Source: a bacterium
GTDB lineage: Bacteria; Verrucomicrobiota; Verrucomicrobiia; Limisphaerales; J093
Length of the DNA: 5,372 bases
Direction: 5' to 3'
NCBI GenBank assembly: GCA_021784265.1
Contig: JAJXTA010000267.1
Coordinates: 1-5,372, forward strand
Shown: in pieces, positions 1-5,372 of the stretch
Numbering within the stretch: the stretch's first letter is position 1
Layout: every line of letters starts with the position of its first letter
Made by a program: the position numbers and the translations under genes
The notes under the pieces: generated by a model
Seen by the model: only the letters and a program-made list of their open reading frames with translations
Database searches by the model: none
Told to the model about the DNA's origin: nothing

Positions 1-4
1 CGAC

Positions 5-424
5 ATGAACGACCAACAGCTCGGCCGGTTTGCGCAAATGATGGAGGTCCAGCAGGTCCGCCAATGGACGGAACTGGTGCGCCAAGGGTCCGCCGGCGAC
101 GCCATGTTCTTCCTGCTCGAGGGGGAAGTCCGCGTCCGCCTGATGATCGGGGAGAAGGAGTCCATCCTGGCCACCCTCGGTCCGGGCGAATTCTTCGGGG
201 AGACGGCCCTGTTTGACCAGGGTCCCCGGTCGGCCGACGTGGTGGCCAACCAGGACAGCGTGCTGTTGAAACTCTCGGCCACCACGTTCCAAAAACTGGT
301 GCAAGACACGCCGGACCTGGCGGCGCCGTTCCTCTTCGCCATCGGGCGCACCTTGGTGGCGCGGATCCGCGCCGACAACAAGCGGTTCCGCGACCAAGTC
401 ACCTTCGCGCGCGCCGCCCATTGA
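5..424 (+). CDS. Cyclic nucleotide-binding (CRP-type sensor) domain protein, probably 5'-partial
   Basis: The visible 139 residues form one cyclic nucleotide-binding (cNMP) domain. The beta-roll part runs over about residues 18-92, with GDAMFFLLEGEVRV at 31-44 matching the family's G-D-x-x-Y/F-x-x-x-x-G-x-V pattern. The phosphate-binding cassette is FGETALFDQGPRSADVV (64-80). It keeps the Glu (E66) and Arg (R75) that contact the cyclic nucleotide in known members, but has Asp78 where Thr/Ser is usual. A helical tail follows (95-139), with no helix-turn-helix DNA-binding domain, so it is not a complete CRP/FNR regulator. The ATG at 5 falls inside the usual first helix, and the frame is open to the window edge, so the true start is probably upstream, possibly with another domain. 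Role by inference: a cytoplasmic cAMP- or cGMP-responsive sensor module, or a degenerate structural one. The gene converges on the CoaB-like gene. The domain call is firm; ligand and target are unknown. Confidence 0.88.
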   Translation: MNDQQLGRFAQMMEVQQVRQWTELVRQGSAGDAMFFLLEGEVRVRLMIGEKESILATLGPGEFFGETALFDQGPRSADVVANQDSVLLKLSATTFQKLVQDTPDLAAPFLFAIGRTLVARIRADNKRFRDQVTFARAAH

Positions 425-433
425 GGTGGCGGG

Positions 434-1114
434 CTACGGGCGCGGCCCGAGGCGCGGCGGCGCCGCCCGCGCCAGCCAGGCGGCCAAACCAGCGTAGAGC
501 GCGCCGGCATCGCCGCAATGGAGGGCGGCGCCCGAGCCGGTGACCAGGCCAAATCCCAGGCCATAGCCGGGCCCGTTCGCGACGCAGGCGTCGGTGTGGT
601 TCTCGGCCAATTGTTCCGCCGCCAGGGCCAGCACCGCGGCGCGGTCACCCTCGACCTCGTACTTCCAGCCGACCAGACAGGCGTTGGGGAACCAAGCGCG
701 CACGTGGCGGAGGATCTTTGGGGTCGGCGCCAACTCGACGAGCAGCTTCCCGGCGCGGGTGGGCAGTTTGCCGCGGGCGACGGCGGCGCGCGGGCCGGCC
801 GCGTCCTGGGTCCAGATGTTAGCCACCTGAAAGTCGGCCACGGCCGCGGCGTGGAAGAGCGCCTCCACGGCTTGGCCTGACCGCCGCTCCAGGCGTTGGT
901 GCAGGTCCGCGGTGGTGGTGAACACCTCGACCTCGTGGGCGCGCCGTGGGCCGCCCCACGACGCCCCCTGCCCCACCAGCAGGGTGACCTGATGGCCGCG
1001 GGCGACCAGATCGTTGGCCAACTCCGTCCCGAGCCGGCCGGTGGAAAAGTTCGTCAGCCGCCGCACGGCATCGAGTGGCTCGAAGGAGGGGCCGGCCGTA
1101 ACGACGCAGTTCAT
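434..1114 (-). CDS. Stand-alone CoaB-like (DFP-family) phosphopantothenate-cysteine ligase-type protein
   Basis: The 226-residue product matches the DNA/pantothenate-metabolism flavoprotein (DFP) domain, the CoaB half of bifunctional CoaBC. CoaB couples 4'-phosphopantothenate to cysteine using a nucleotide triphosphate in coenzyme A synthesis. Visible landmarks: VVTAGPSFEPLDAVR (4-18), NFSTGRLG (22-29, equal to the NHSSGxMG loop carrying the catalytic Asn), AAAVADF (89-95), GKLPTR (115-120, in the place of the KxKK lid motif), PTPKIL (130-135), VGWKYEVEGD (148-157, where VGFAAET is usual) and DACVANGP (175-182, where IVAND is usual). The decarboxylase (CoaC) domain is absent, so another gene would have to supply that step. 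The ATG at 1114 fits the domain's first strand. It has no Shine-Dalgarno sequence and overlaps the preceding gene's stop as ATGA, which suggests translational coupling. The fold and family are firm. Whether it is the cell's real CoaB or a diverged paralogue is open, because several active-site motifs differ. Confidence 0.87.
   Translation of the reverse strand: MNCVVTAGPSFEPLDAVRRLTNFSTGRLGTELANDLVARGHQVTLLVGQGASWGGPRRAHEVEVFTTTADLHQRLERRSGQAVEALFHAAAVADFQVANIWTQDAAGPRAAVARGKLPTRAGKLLVELAPTPKILRHVRAWFPNACLVGWKYEVEGDRAAVLALAAEQLAENHTDACVANGPGYGLGFGLVTGSGAALHCGDAGALYAGLAAWLARAAPPRLGPRP
451..473. terminator. GC-rich stem-loop at the convergent gene junction (possible terminator)
   Basis: A 7-base arm GGCGCGG (451-457) is perfectly complemented by CCGCGCC (467-473), leaving a 9-base interior. 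An alternative 6-base pairing, GCGGCG/CGCCGC, spans 454-466. It lies 27 bases past the stop of the cyclic-nucleotide-binding gene and inside the last codons of the CoaB-like gene on the other strand. No T tract follows on either strand, so it is not a classical intrinsic terminator. In such GC-rich coding DNA it may be chance; the position is the main argument. Confidence 0.2.
1111..1114 (-). promoter_or_regulatory. ATGA stop/start overlap coupling the DUF2127 and CoaB-like genes
   Basis: Read on the minus strand, the stop TGA of the DUF2127-type gene (1113-1111) shares bases with the start ATG of the CoaB-like gene (1114-1112). The 20 bases before the ATG are GC-only-like runs with no purine-rich ribosome binding site. 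Termination-reinitiation by ribosomes from the upstream gene is therefore the likely route of translation. The overlap also fixes the start of the downstream gene. Confidence 0.75.
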
Positions 1115-1653
1115 GGGGCGGGGCGGCGGCGCGATTGGCGCAGAATAAAGACCAGGTACGCGACAATCACCAGGTTCAACCCCAGCACCACCAGCGTGAG
1201 GGGATGCACGCCCCGGCTCAAGCGGTAGAGCTCCAGCGGCACAAAGCAACTGGTGCCGATGACCGTCAGGTACTCCGCCCAGCGCCACTCGAACCAGAGG
1301 CCGATCCCTTCGCTGAGCAACAGCCCGGCGTAAAAGAAGGAGCCGGCGCTCACCGCCTTGAGCTTGTGGGGATCGACGGCGGCGAGTTTGCTCAGCAGCA
1401 GCCGGACGTAGTGGGCGTCGGGGTCCATGCCCAAAACGGTCACCCAGCGCACCACCAGATGGGGGATGTCTCGCCCCATGAGGCGCAGCAACCCGATGGC
1501 GGCGGCGAGCAACAGGACACCCTTGACCAGTTTGAACAGGGCGATGGCTTCCAAGCCCACGTGATGTCGGCGCTGCCGCGCCCGCCCCGTCGGCGGGGAG
1601 GCCAGAGAAGTTACCGGGTGGGTCATGTCCGGAACCGAGTGCGGCACAGCCAT
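1111..1653 (-). CDS. DUF2127-family small integral membrane protein
   Basis: The 180-residue product has about four hydrophobic segments: roughly 35-58 (LEAIALFKLVKGVLLLAAAI onward), 101-120, 127-145 and 152-171. A basic tail (RQSRRRP) ends it. The pattern IALFKLVKGVLLL near the start, SEGIGLWFEWRWAEYLTV (114-131) and FVPLELYRL (137-145) is what I recall of the DUF2127 family of predicted bacterial membrane proteins, which has no established function. The soluble loop at 60-100 between the first two helices is also typical. It lies 21 bases after the propeller gene and overlaps the CoaB-like gene by 4 bases, so it is the middle gene of an apparent operon. Two starts are possible: ATG at 1653 or ATG at 1626 (residue 10). 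Neither has a clear Shine-Dalgarno sequence, and the first 30 residues are polar and probably poorly conserved. Location in the inner membrane is inferred from hydrophobicity. Confidence 0.85.
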   Translation of the reverse strand: MAVPHSVPDMTHPVTSLASPPTGRARQRRHHVGLEAIALFKLVKGVLLLAAAIGLLRLMGRDIPHLVVRWVTVLGMDPDAHYVRLLLSKLAAVDPHKLKAVSAGSFFYAGLLLSEGIGLWFEWRWAEYLTVIGTSCFVPLELYRLSRGVHPLTLVVLGLNLVIVAYLVFILRQSRRRPAP

Positions 1654-1674
1654 CGGGGAGAGCGTCGGGGCGCC

Positions 1675-2916
1675 TTAGCGCCGCTCCCCGCTCCCCTTGT
1701 TGAGCCAGACATCCACCCGCGGTGTATCCCAGTTATAGGGCTTGTTCAGGATATCGGGTCGGCCGTCGCCATCCAGATCCCCGGCCTTGCCCTCGTGGAA
1801 GCCTTCCCCAACCACCAGCTCGGTGGTGGTGAAATGGCCCTGGCCGTCGCCGTAGAAGATCCAGGCGGTGGCCTTGGGGTTGTCGGGCTGGGTCTGCGCC
1901 TCGTGCCATTTGGCCATTTCGGCGCAAAAGATGTCCAAATGGCCGTCCCCGTTGAAGTCGGCGACCTGGAGCGTGTGGCCATGAATGACGTCGCGGTTTA
2001 GCAGCGGGTGGCCGATCCAGGCGGCGGAGTCCTGCGGATCCCCGACACACTCGAACCACTTCAACGGTCCTACCCCGTCACCGGGGGCGATCACCACCTG
2101 GGGATACTTGCCCGGCTTGAACCGCCCGACCGCGATCCGCCCGCCCATTGCCGCCAGCCGGATCGGCTTGAAGGAGTTGCCGCCCAAATGTTTGAACCAG
2201 TAGTTGCCGGCCAACAGATCGATCTTACCGTCGCCGTCGATGTCCGCCGCCGCCATCCCCTCGGCATAGACGAACTGTCCACGGTCGCCGCGCTCCCCGG
2301 CGGCGCCGGAAAAGATGGGCACGTACGGCCAGGGCTCGGTGTGGCGCGGATCCGCGGGGAGGTCGGCCAAAAAGAGGGTCTTGGCCCCCTGATTCCAGAA
2401 GGCCAGTTGGGGCTTGCCCAGGCCTTTGAAGTCGCCGAACACCTGGTCATGGTGTTGCGTGGCGCCGCCCTTCTTGATGAGATGCCGTCGCCAGGGCTGG
2501 CGGGGATCGAAGTGCGGATAGGGATTCTCCCACCACCAGACCTCGTCGCTCTGGTAGTCCCCGCCAAAGACGAGATCCAGGTCGCCATCCCCGTCGATGT
2601 CATAGGCGGCGCCGCCGGCCTCGATCGGCAGGTAGTCCTTCTCCAGCACATAGCGGTCCCAGCCCCCCGCCCGCCGCCGGTACCAGACCAACGCCGGGCC
2701 CTTCTGGCGGAACGCCAGGACGAAATCGTTGGTCCCGTCCTTGTCCAGGTCGGCGATGAGGGCGCTGGTCTGCTGGGTGGACTCTCCCGGGGCCGGCAGG
2801 TCCCCGTGCCGGCTGGACAAATGCTCCCAGCGGGGGAATTCCGCGCTCAACGCGCCGGCGGTGCCAACCAGACCGAGAAAGAGAAGCGACTGAACGTAGC
2901 GGCGTATTACTATCAA
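1675..2916 (-). CDS. Secreted FG-GAP/VCBS-repeat beta-propeller protein
   Basis: The 413-residue product starts with a likely Sec signal peptide: basic RR at 5-6, a hydrophobic stretch LLFLGLVGTAGAL (11-23), and a probable cleavage site after ALSA (25). Five calcium-binding DxDxDGxxD loops follow: DLDKDGTND (56-64), DIDGDGDLD (106-114), DIDGDGKID (225-233), DFNGDGHLD (320-328) and DLDGDGRPD (380-388). Two degenerate copies fill the gaps: GDFKGLGKPQ (161-170) and GRFKPGKYPQ (264-273). The spacing of about 40-63 residues suggests seven blades, that is, one closed beta-propeller (inference). The motif VWWWENPYP (126-134) is often seen in such proteins. No catalytic domain, transmembrane anchor or sorting tail is visible, so it is probably a periplasmic or exported binding/adhesion-type protein of unknown ligand. 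The start is TTG at 2916: an in-frame stop lies upstream at 2950-2952, no in-frame ATG gives a signal peptide, and AAAGGT sits 8 bases upstream. It appears to be the first gene of a three-gene minus-strand operon. Confidence 0.9.
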   Translation of the reverse strand: MIVIRRYVQSLLFLGLVGTAGALSAEFPRWEHLSSRHGDLPAPGESTQQTSALIADLDKDGTNDFVLAFRQKGPALVWYRRRAGGWDRYVLEKDYLPIEAGGAAYDIDGDGDLDLVFGGDYQSDEVWWWENPYPHFDPRQPWRRHLIKKGGATQHHDQVFGDFKGLGKPQLAFWNQGAKTLFLADLPADPRHTEPWPYVPIFSGAAGERGDRGQFVYAEGMAAADIDGDGKIDLLAGNYWFKHLGGNSFKPIRLAAMGGRIAVGRFKPGKYPQVVIAPGDGVGPLKWFECVGDPQDSAAWIGHPLLNRDVIHGHTLQVADFNGDGHLDIFCAEMAKWHEAQTQPDNPKATAWIFYGDGQGHFTTTELVVGEGFHEGKAGDLDGDGRPDILNKPYNWDTPRVDVWLNKGSGERR

Positions 2917-2924
2917 CGAGACGG

Positions 2925-2930
2925 ACCTTT
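2925..2930 (-). promoter_or_regulatory. Ribosome binding site supporting a TTG start
   Basis: On the minus strand AAAGGT lies 8 bases before the TTG codon at 2916-2914. It shares the AAGG core with the anti-Shine-Dalgarno complement at a normal distance. An in-frame stop (2952-2950) limits extension upstream, and the signal peptide begins right after this TTG, so the site decides the unusual start. Confidence 0.55.
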
Positions 2931-3000
2931 GCGCTCGGGGCGGGTCCTGTCAATCTCCGGTGCGGGAGCTGCCGAAACGGAAAACGTTGGCTGGCGCACC

Positions 3001-3015
3001 CGGGCGGGCCGCCCG
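3001..3015. repeat. 15-base perfect inverted repeat upstream of the propeller operon
   Basis: CGGGCGG (3001-3007) and CCGCCCG (3009-3015) are exact reverse complements around one central base (3008). It lies 85 bases upstream of the TTG start of the propeller gene. It could be an operator for a dimeric regulator or a short stem with a 3-base loop. In DNA this GC-rich a chance palindrome is quite possible. Confidence 0.35.
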
Positions 3016-3041
3016 AATCTACGGCGTGACATTCAAAACCC

Positions 3042-3230
3042 TTAGCTGAGATGAGCCCGTGGCACCGCCAGCCCCCCGTTGACCCTCAGCCCGCCTTGGG
3101 CGGATCGGCGTTCCGTTTCCAGAACCTCCACCCGTGGCCCGTAGCCGCCGCCCCACAGCACGCGGACCTCGCACCCAGCCCCACCGAGTCTCTCAGTGGT
3201 TCGACTCTCGGAGCTTCTCACGGTCTTCAT
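3042..3230 (-). CDS. Doubtful small hypothetical protein (62 aa)
   Basis: An ATG at 3230 opens a 62-codon frame ending in TAA at 3042. The product (MKTVRSSESRTTERLGG at the start, then CEVRVLWGGGYGPRVEVLE at 20-38) is not one I recognise. In favour: about three quarters of codons end in G or C, like the neighbouring genes; residues 20-38 read like strands of a folded domain; and the opposite-strand frame has the proline/histidine/glutamine-rich look of an antisense shadow. Against: no clear ribosome binding site (only a weak GGTTGAG next to the ATG), a short length, and an open frame this size is common in GC-rich DNA. If real, it would lead the minus-strand gene cluster, 125 bases before the propeller gene. 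Confidence 0.2.
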   Translation of the reverse strand: MKTVRSSESRTTERLGGAGCEVRVLWGGGYGPRVEVLETERRSAQGGLRVNGGLAVPRAHLS

Positions 3231-3397
3231 CTCAACCGCCGCAGCCCGTCGCCGCGGCAGCGGCGCCGATTCCCGTGCGTGAAGGCCACGGGGAGGGTGA
3301 TTACCCGAGCGGAGATCGACGCCGCCCTTGACGGATGGGGTCTCCTGGCGGTGTTTGAACGTGCCCCGGCGGCCGTTTGCTGGCAGGCTGGCGGCAG

Positions 3398-5311
3398 ATG
3401 AGCAAGATCGTCGGTATTGACCTGGGGACCACTAACTCGCTGGTGGCGGTGGTGGACGCGGGGATCCCGTACGTCGTGGCCGACGCGGCAGGACGGCGGC
3501 TAACACCCTCGGTGGTGCATGTCCCGGGGCCGGGCGCCTTGCCGGTGGTGGGCGAGCCGGCCAACCGCGTCCGCGTCATCAAGCCCGCCGAGACCGTCTA
3601 TTCGGTCAAGCGCTTCATGGGGCGGCGCGGCAGCGAGATAGCGCGGGAGGAGATGTTGGTCACCTACCCGGTCAAAGGCGAGGGCGGGGGACCGGTGACC
3701 ATTGACCTTCATGGCCGAGCCTATACGCCGGAGGAGATCTCGGCCGAGGTCCTCAAGAAGCTCAAGGCGGACGCCGAAGGGGCGCTGGAGGAGCCGGTGG
3801 TCAGGGCGGTCATCACCGTGCCGGCCTACTTCAACGACGCCCAGCGCAACGCCACCAAGCGGGCCGGGGAACTGGCCGGTCTCACCGTCGAGCGCATCGT
3901 CAACGAGCCTACCGCGGCGGCGCTGGCCTACGGGTTGGACCGGCTCAAGGAACGCGCCAAGATCGCCGTGTATGATCTGGGCGGCGGCACCTTCGACCTG
4001 TCGATCCTCGAGCTCAACCACGGCGTCTTCCAGGTGCTGGCGACCAACGGCAACACCCGGTTGGGCGGCGATGATCTGGACCGTCGGATACTCGAGTTCC
4101 TCGCCGAGCAGTTGCGGGCTGGCGGCGGCCCGGACCCCCGGGATGACCTTCCGCTGCTCTCGCGCCTGCGCGAGGCGGCGGAGCAGGCGAAGATCCGGCT
4201 CTCGACCGAAACCGAGGTCGCGATTGCGCTGCCCTTCCTCACCCCAACGTTCAGTTTCGAGTATCGTTTAACGCGCGACGCGCTCGAAGCGTTGACCCGG
4301 GAGATCGTGCTGCGCACCCGGGCCCATTGCCTGCGCTCGCTGGCCGACGCGAAACTCCAAGCCCGGGAGCTGGACCAGGTCATCCTGGTCGGCGGCCAGA
4401 CCCGCATGCCCCTGGTGCGGCGCTTAGTCGCGGAGTGGTTTGGGTGTCCGGAGTTCACGGAGGAGCGGGGCGACCTCCGGCTGGGCGCCGAGTACCACCG
4501 TCCCGCCGGCCCCAAGTTGAACACGTCGCAGAACCCCGACGAGGCGGTCGCCCTCGGCGCGGCCATCCAAGCCGAGATTCTGGCCGGTGGTTTCAAGCAT
4601 CTGCTGCTCCTGGACGTGACCCCGCTGTCGTTGGGGATCGAGACGTTTGGTGGCCTGATGAACGTCATCATCCCGCGCAACTCGACCATCCCCGCCAAGG
4701 CGGGCGAGCTGTTCACCACCGCGGTGGATTACCAGCGCCAAGTGCTCATTCATGTCCTCCAGGGCGAGCGGGAACGGGCCAAAGACAACTGGAGCCTGGG
4801 CCGCTTCACCCTTGAGTTCCCCCCGGCGCCCAAGGGCGTCCCCCGGGTGGGGGTGCAATTCGAGATCGACGCCAACGGGATTCTGCATGTGCTCGCCCGG
4901 GATGTGCGGAGCGGCAAGCAGGTCGTGGTCCAGATGACCGCCGCGGTGGACGTCGATGACGCCGCCGTCCAACAGATGGTGGAAGAGTCGGTGGAACACG
5001 CCTTCGACGATCTGGCGGCCCGCCAATGGATTGAGGCCAAACTGCGCGCCGGCGAGACCCTCACCGCCACGCGCAAGGGTTTGGCCGAATGCCACGACCA
5101 ACTCGAGGACGCCTACCGGACGCAGGTCGAGGCCGCCCTCCAAGCCGTCGAGCGGGCGTTGGACCTGGAGGACCCGCAGACCAAGGTGGGCGATGCCCCC
5201 CGACTCAAAGCCGCCACCGCCGCGTTGGACGAAGCCACCAAGCCCCTCGCCGACCTGCTCATGGATCGGGCAATGGAAGCGCTCCTCCGCCAGCGGGGGA
5301 TGATCCAGTAG
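3398..5311 (+). CDS. Hsp70-family molecular chaperone (DnaK/HscA-like)
   Basis: The 637-residue product is an ATP-driven cytoplasmic Hsp70. Its nucleotide-binding domain has phosphate-1 GIDLGTTNS (6-14), the catalytic-type Lys in SVKRFMG (K71), [10 protein letters not shown] (141-150), [11 protein letters not shown] (169-179), phosphate-2 YDLGGGTFD (192-200, Thr198 matching E. coli Thr199) and adenosine motif [11 protein letters not shown] (328-338). The linker is LLLLDVTPL (402-410). The beta substrate-binding domain follows, with SLGIETFGG (411-419) and [11 protein letters not shown] (451-461), then a helical lid to the end. Length equals DnaK, but the composition differs: by my count 40 residues instead of 18 separate RMP from [11 protein letters not shown] (379-389), and the C-terminus ([12 protein letters not shown]) lacks the acidic tail of DnaK. 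Features such as [17 protein letters not shown] and IPRNSTIP recall HscA. The ATG at 3398 was chosen over TTG at 3377 because it sits directly before KIVGIDLG. It may be a secondary DnaK or an Fe-S-assembly-type Hsp70; which one is open, so no symbol is given. Confidence 0.95.
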   Translation: MSKIVGIDLGTTNSLVAVVDAGIPYVVADAAGRRLTPSVVHVPGPGALPVVGEPANRVRVIKPAETVYSVKRFMGRRGSEIAREEMLVTYPVKGEGGGPVTIDLHGRAYTPEEISAEVLKKLKADAEGALEEPVVRAVITVPAYFNDAQRNATKRAGELAGLTVERIVNEPTAAALAYGLDRLKERAKIAVYDLGGGTFDLSILELNHGVFQVLATNGNTRLGGDDLDRRILEFLAEQLRAGGGPDPRDDLPLLSRLREAAEQAKIRLSTETEVAIALPFLTPTFSFEYRLTRDALEALTREIVLRTRAHCLRSLADAKLQARELDQVILVGGQTRMPLVRRLVAEWFGCPEFTEERGDLRLGAEYHRPAGPKLNTSQNPDEAVALGAAIQAEILAGGFKHLLLLDVTPLSLGIETFGGLMNVIIPRNSTIPAKAGELFTTAVDYQRQVLIHVLQGERERAKDNWSLGRFTLEFPPAPKGVPRVGVQFEIDANGILHVLARDVRSGKQVVVQMTAAVDVDDAAVQQMVEESVEHAFDDLAARQWIEAKLRAGETLTATRKGLAECHDQLEDAYRTQVEAALQAVERALDLEDPQTKVGDAPRLKAATAALDEATKPLADLLMDRAMEALLRQRGMIQ

Positions 5312-5315
5312 CCGC

Positions 5316-5372
5316 ATGGCCCCAAGCTCGCCGCGACCGCGACCGGCCGCCTCCCCGGGCACGAGCAACCCC
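5316..5372 (+). CDS. Possible start of a downstream gene, cut by the window edge
   Basis: An ATG 4 bases after the Hsp70 stop opens a frame of 19 codons that stays open to the edge (MAPSSPRPRPAASPGTSNP). GGGGA at 5295-5299 is a possible but distant (about 16 bases) ribosome binding site inside the Hsp70 gene. The close spacing suggests an operon partner. A proline/serine/arginine-rich N-terminus says nothing about function. A J-domain co-chaperone would be an attractive neighbour, but this is speculation. Confidence 0.25.
   Translation, partial: MAPSSPRPRPAASPGTSNP

Larger units (their letters stand above)
2917..3397. other. Divergent intergenic region between the propeller operon and the Hsp70 gene
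   Basis: These 481 bases separate two outward-reading transcription units and must hold at least one promoter in each direction. I found no pair of -35/-10 boxes good enough to name. The least GC-rich part is about 3015-3050. Small inverted repeats occur at 3001-3015, at 3184-3211 (CCGAG with CTCGG, 18 bases apart), and at 3250-3265 (CGCCGC, loop GGCA, GCGGCG). No CIRCE (HrcA) element and no complete sigma-32-type promoter were seen before the chaperone gene. A small ORF on the minus strand (3230-3042) and overlapping plus-strand frames are open here, but their coding status is doubtful. Confidence 0.6.

Noticed and set aside
1115..1288. N-terminal extension of the CoaB-like protein to 1288
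   Set aside because: The extra 58 residues are the out-of-frame shadow of the DUF2127 gene. The DFP domain begins right at the ATG at 1114, which forms an ATGA overlap.
1135..2001. 288-codon plus-strand frame across the DUF2127 and propeller genes
   Set aside because: It spans the junction of two real minus-strand genes and is rich in His, Gln and Pro, typical of an antisense frame.
2948..2953. Perfect TTGACA on the minus strand as a -35 box for the propeller operon
   Set aside because: Seventeen bases downstream the sequence is AAAGGT, the ribosome binding site itself, not a -10 box. The transcript would start at or after the start codon.
2008..3045. 345-codon plus-strand frame opposite the propeller gene
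   Set aside because: The minus strand carries a complete signal peptide and seven regular repeats there. The plus frame has no domain and a shadow-like composition.
3184..3217. tRNA-like T-arm (GGTTCGACTCTCGG)
   Set aside because: The five bases on each side of TTCGACT do not pair as a T-stem, and no acceptor, D-arm or anticodon arm could be assembled on either strand.
3326..3356. CCCTTGA as a sigma-70 or sigma-32 -35 element before the Hsp70 gene
   Set aside because: No acceptable -10 sequence follows at either spacing; the hexamer 17 bases on is GTGTTT.
3377..3397. TTG start for the Hsp70 at 3377
   Set aside because: It would add seven residues (MLAGWRQ) before the conserved N-terminal strand. 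ATG at 3398 gives the family-typical [10 protein letters not shown] start.
3051..3401. 116-codon plus-strand ORF overlapping the Hsp70 start by ATGA
   Set aside because: Its first 70 residues are Pro/His/Gln/Ser-rich and unstructured, no ribosome binding site is seen, and the product is not recognised. It is kept only as part of the open question about this region.
4424..5368. 314-codon open frame on the minus strand opposite the Hsp70 gene
   Set aside because: It is the antisense shadow of a clear Hsp70 coding region; its product is rich in His, Gly, Gln and Leu with no recognisable domain, as expected in GC-rich DNA.

Overview
This is a GC-rich (clearly above 60% by eye), densely packed bacterial window with four well-supported protein genes and a fifth cut by the left edge. 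The best guess for the host is a verrucomicrobium, perhaps Opitutae-like. This rests on recalled family resemblance only: a stand-alone CoaB-type protein with a GWKYEVEGD motif, an FG-GAP/VCBS propeller with a WWWENP motif, and an Hsp70 with an insert before [11 protein letters not shown]. It was not tested by any search.

Layout. At the left edge (to 424, + strand) is the end of a cyclic-nucleotide-binding-domain protein, probably N-terminally incomplete. It converges, with only 9 bases between stop codons, on a compact minus-strand cluster. In transcription order the cluster is a secreted seven-repeat FG-GAP/VCBS beta-propeller protein (2916 to 1675, TTG start), a small DUF2127-type membrane protein (1653 to 1111), and a stand-alone CoaB-like phosphopantothenate-cysteine ligase-type protein (1114 to 434). 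Spacings are 21 bases and a 4-base ATGA overlap, so this is probably one operon, although the three products have no obvious shared function.

A 481-base divergent intergenic region (2917-3397) separates this cluster from a plus-strand Hsp70 chaperone gene (3398-5311, 637 aa). The region holds a few inverted repeats and one doubtful small minus-strand ORF, and no convincing promoter. The Hsp70 has a complete ATPase domain, linker and beta substrate-binding domain. It differs from housekeeping DnaK by a 22-residue insertion in the nucleotide-binding domain and by lacking the acidic C-terminal tail, and parts of it read more like HscA. A reading frame opening 4 bases after its stop runs off the right edge and may be a partner gene.

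No RNA genes, mobile elements, CRISPR arrays or phage genes were recognised. No clear novel multi-gene system was found. The most interesting points are the Hsp70 variant, the altered active-site motifs of the CoaB-like protein, and the mixed operon linking it to a membrane protein and a secreted propeller.
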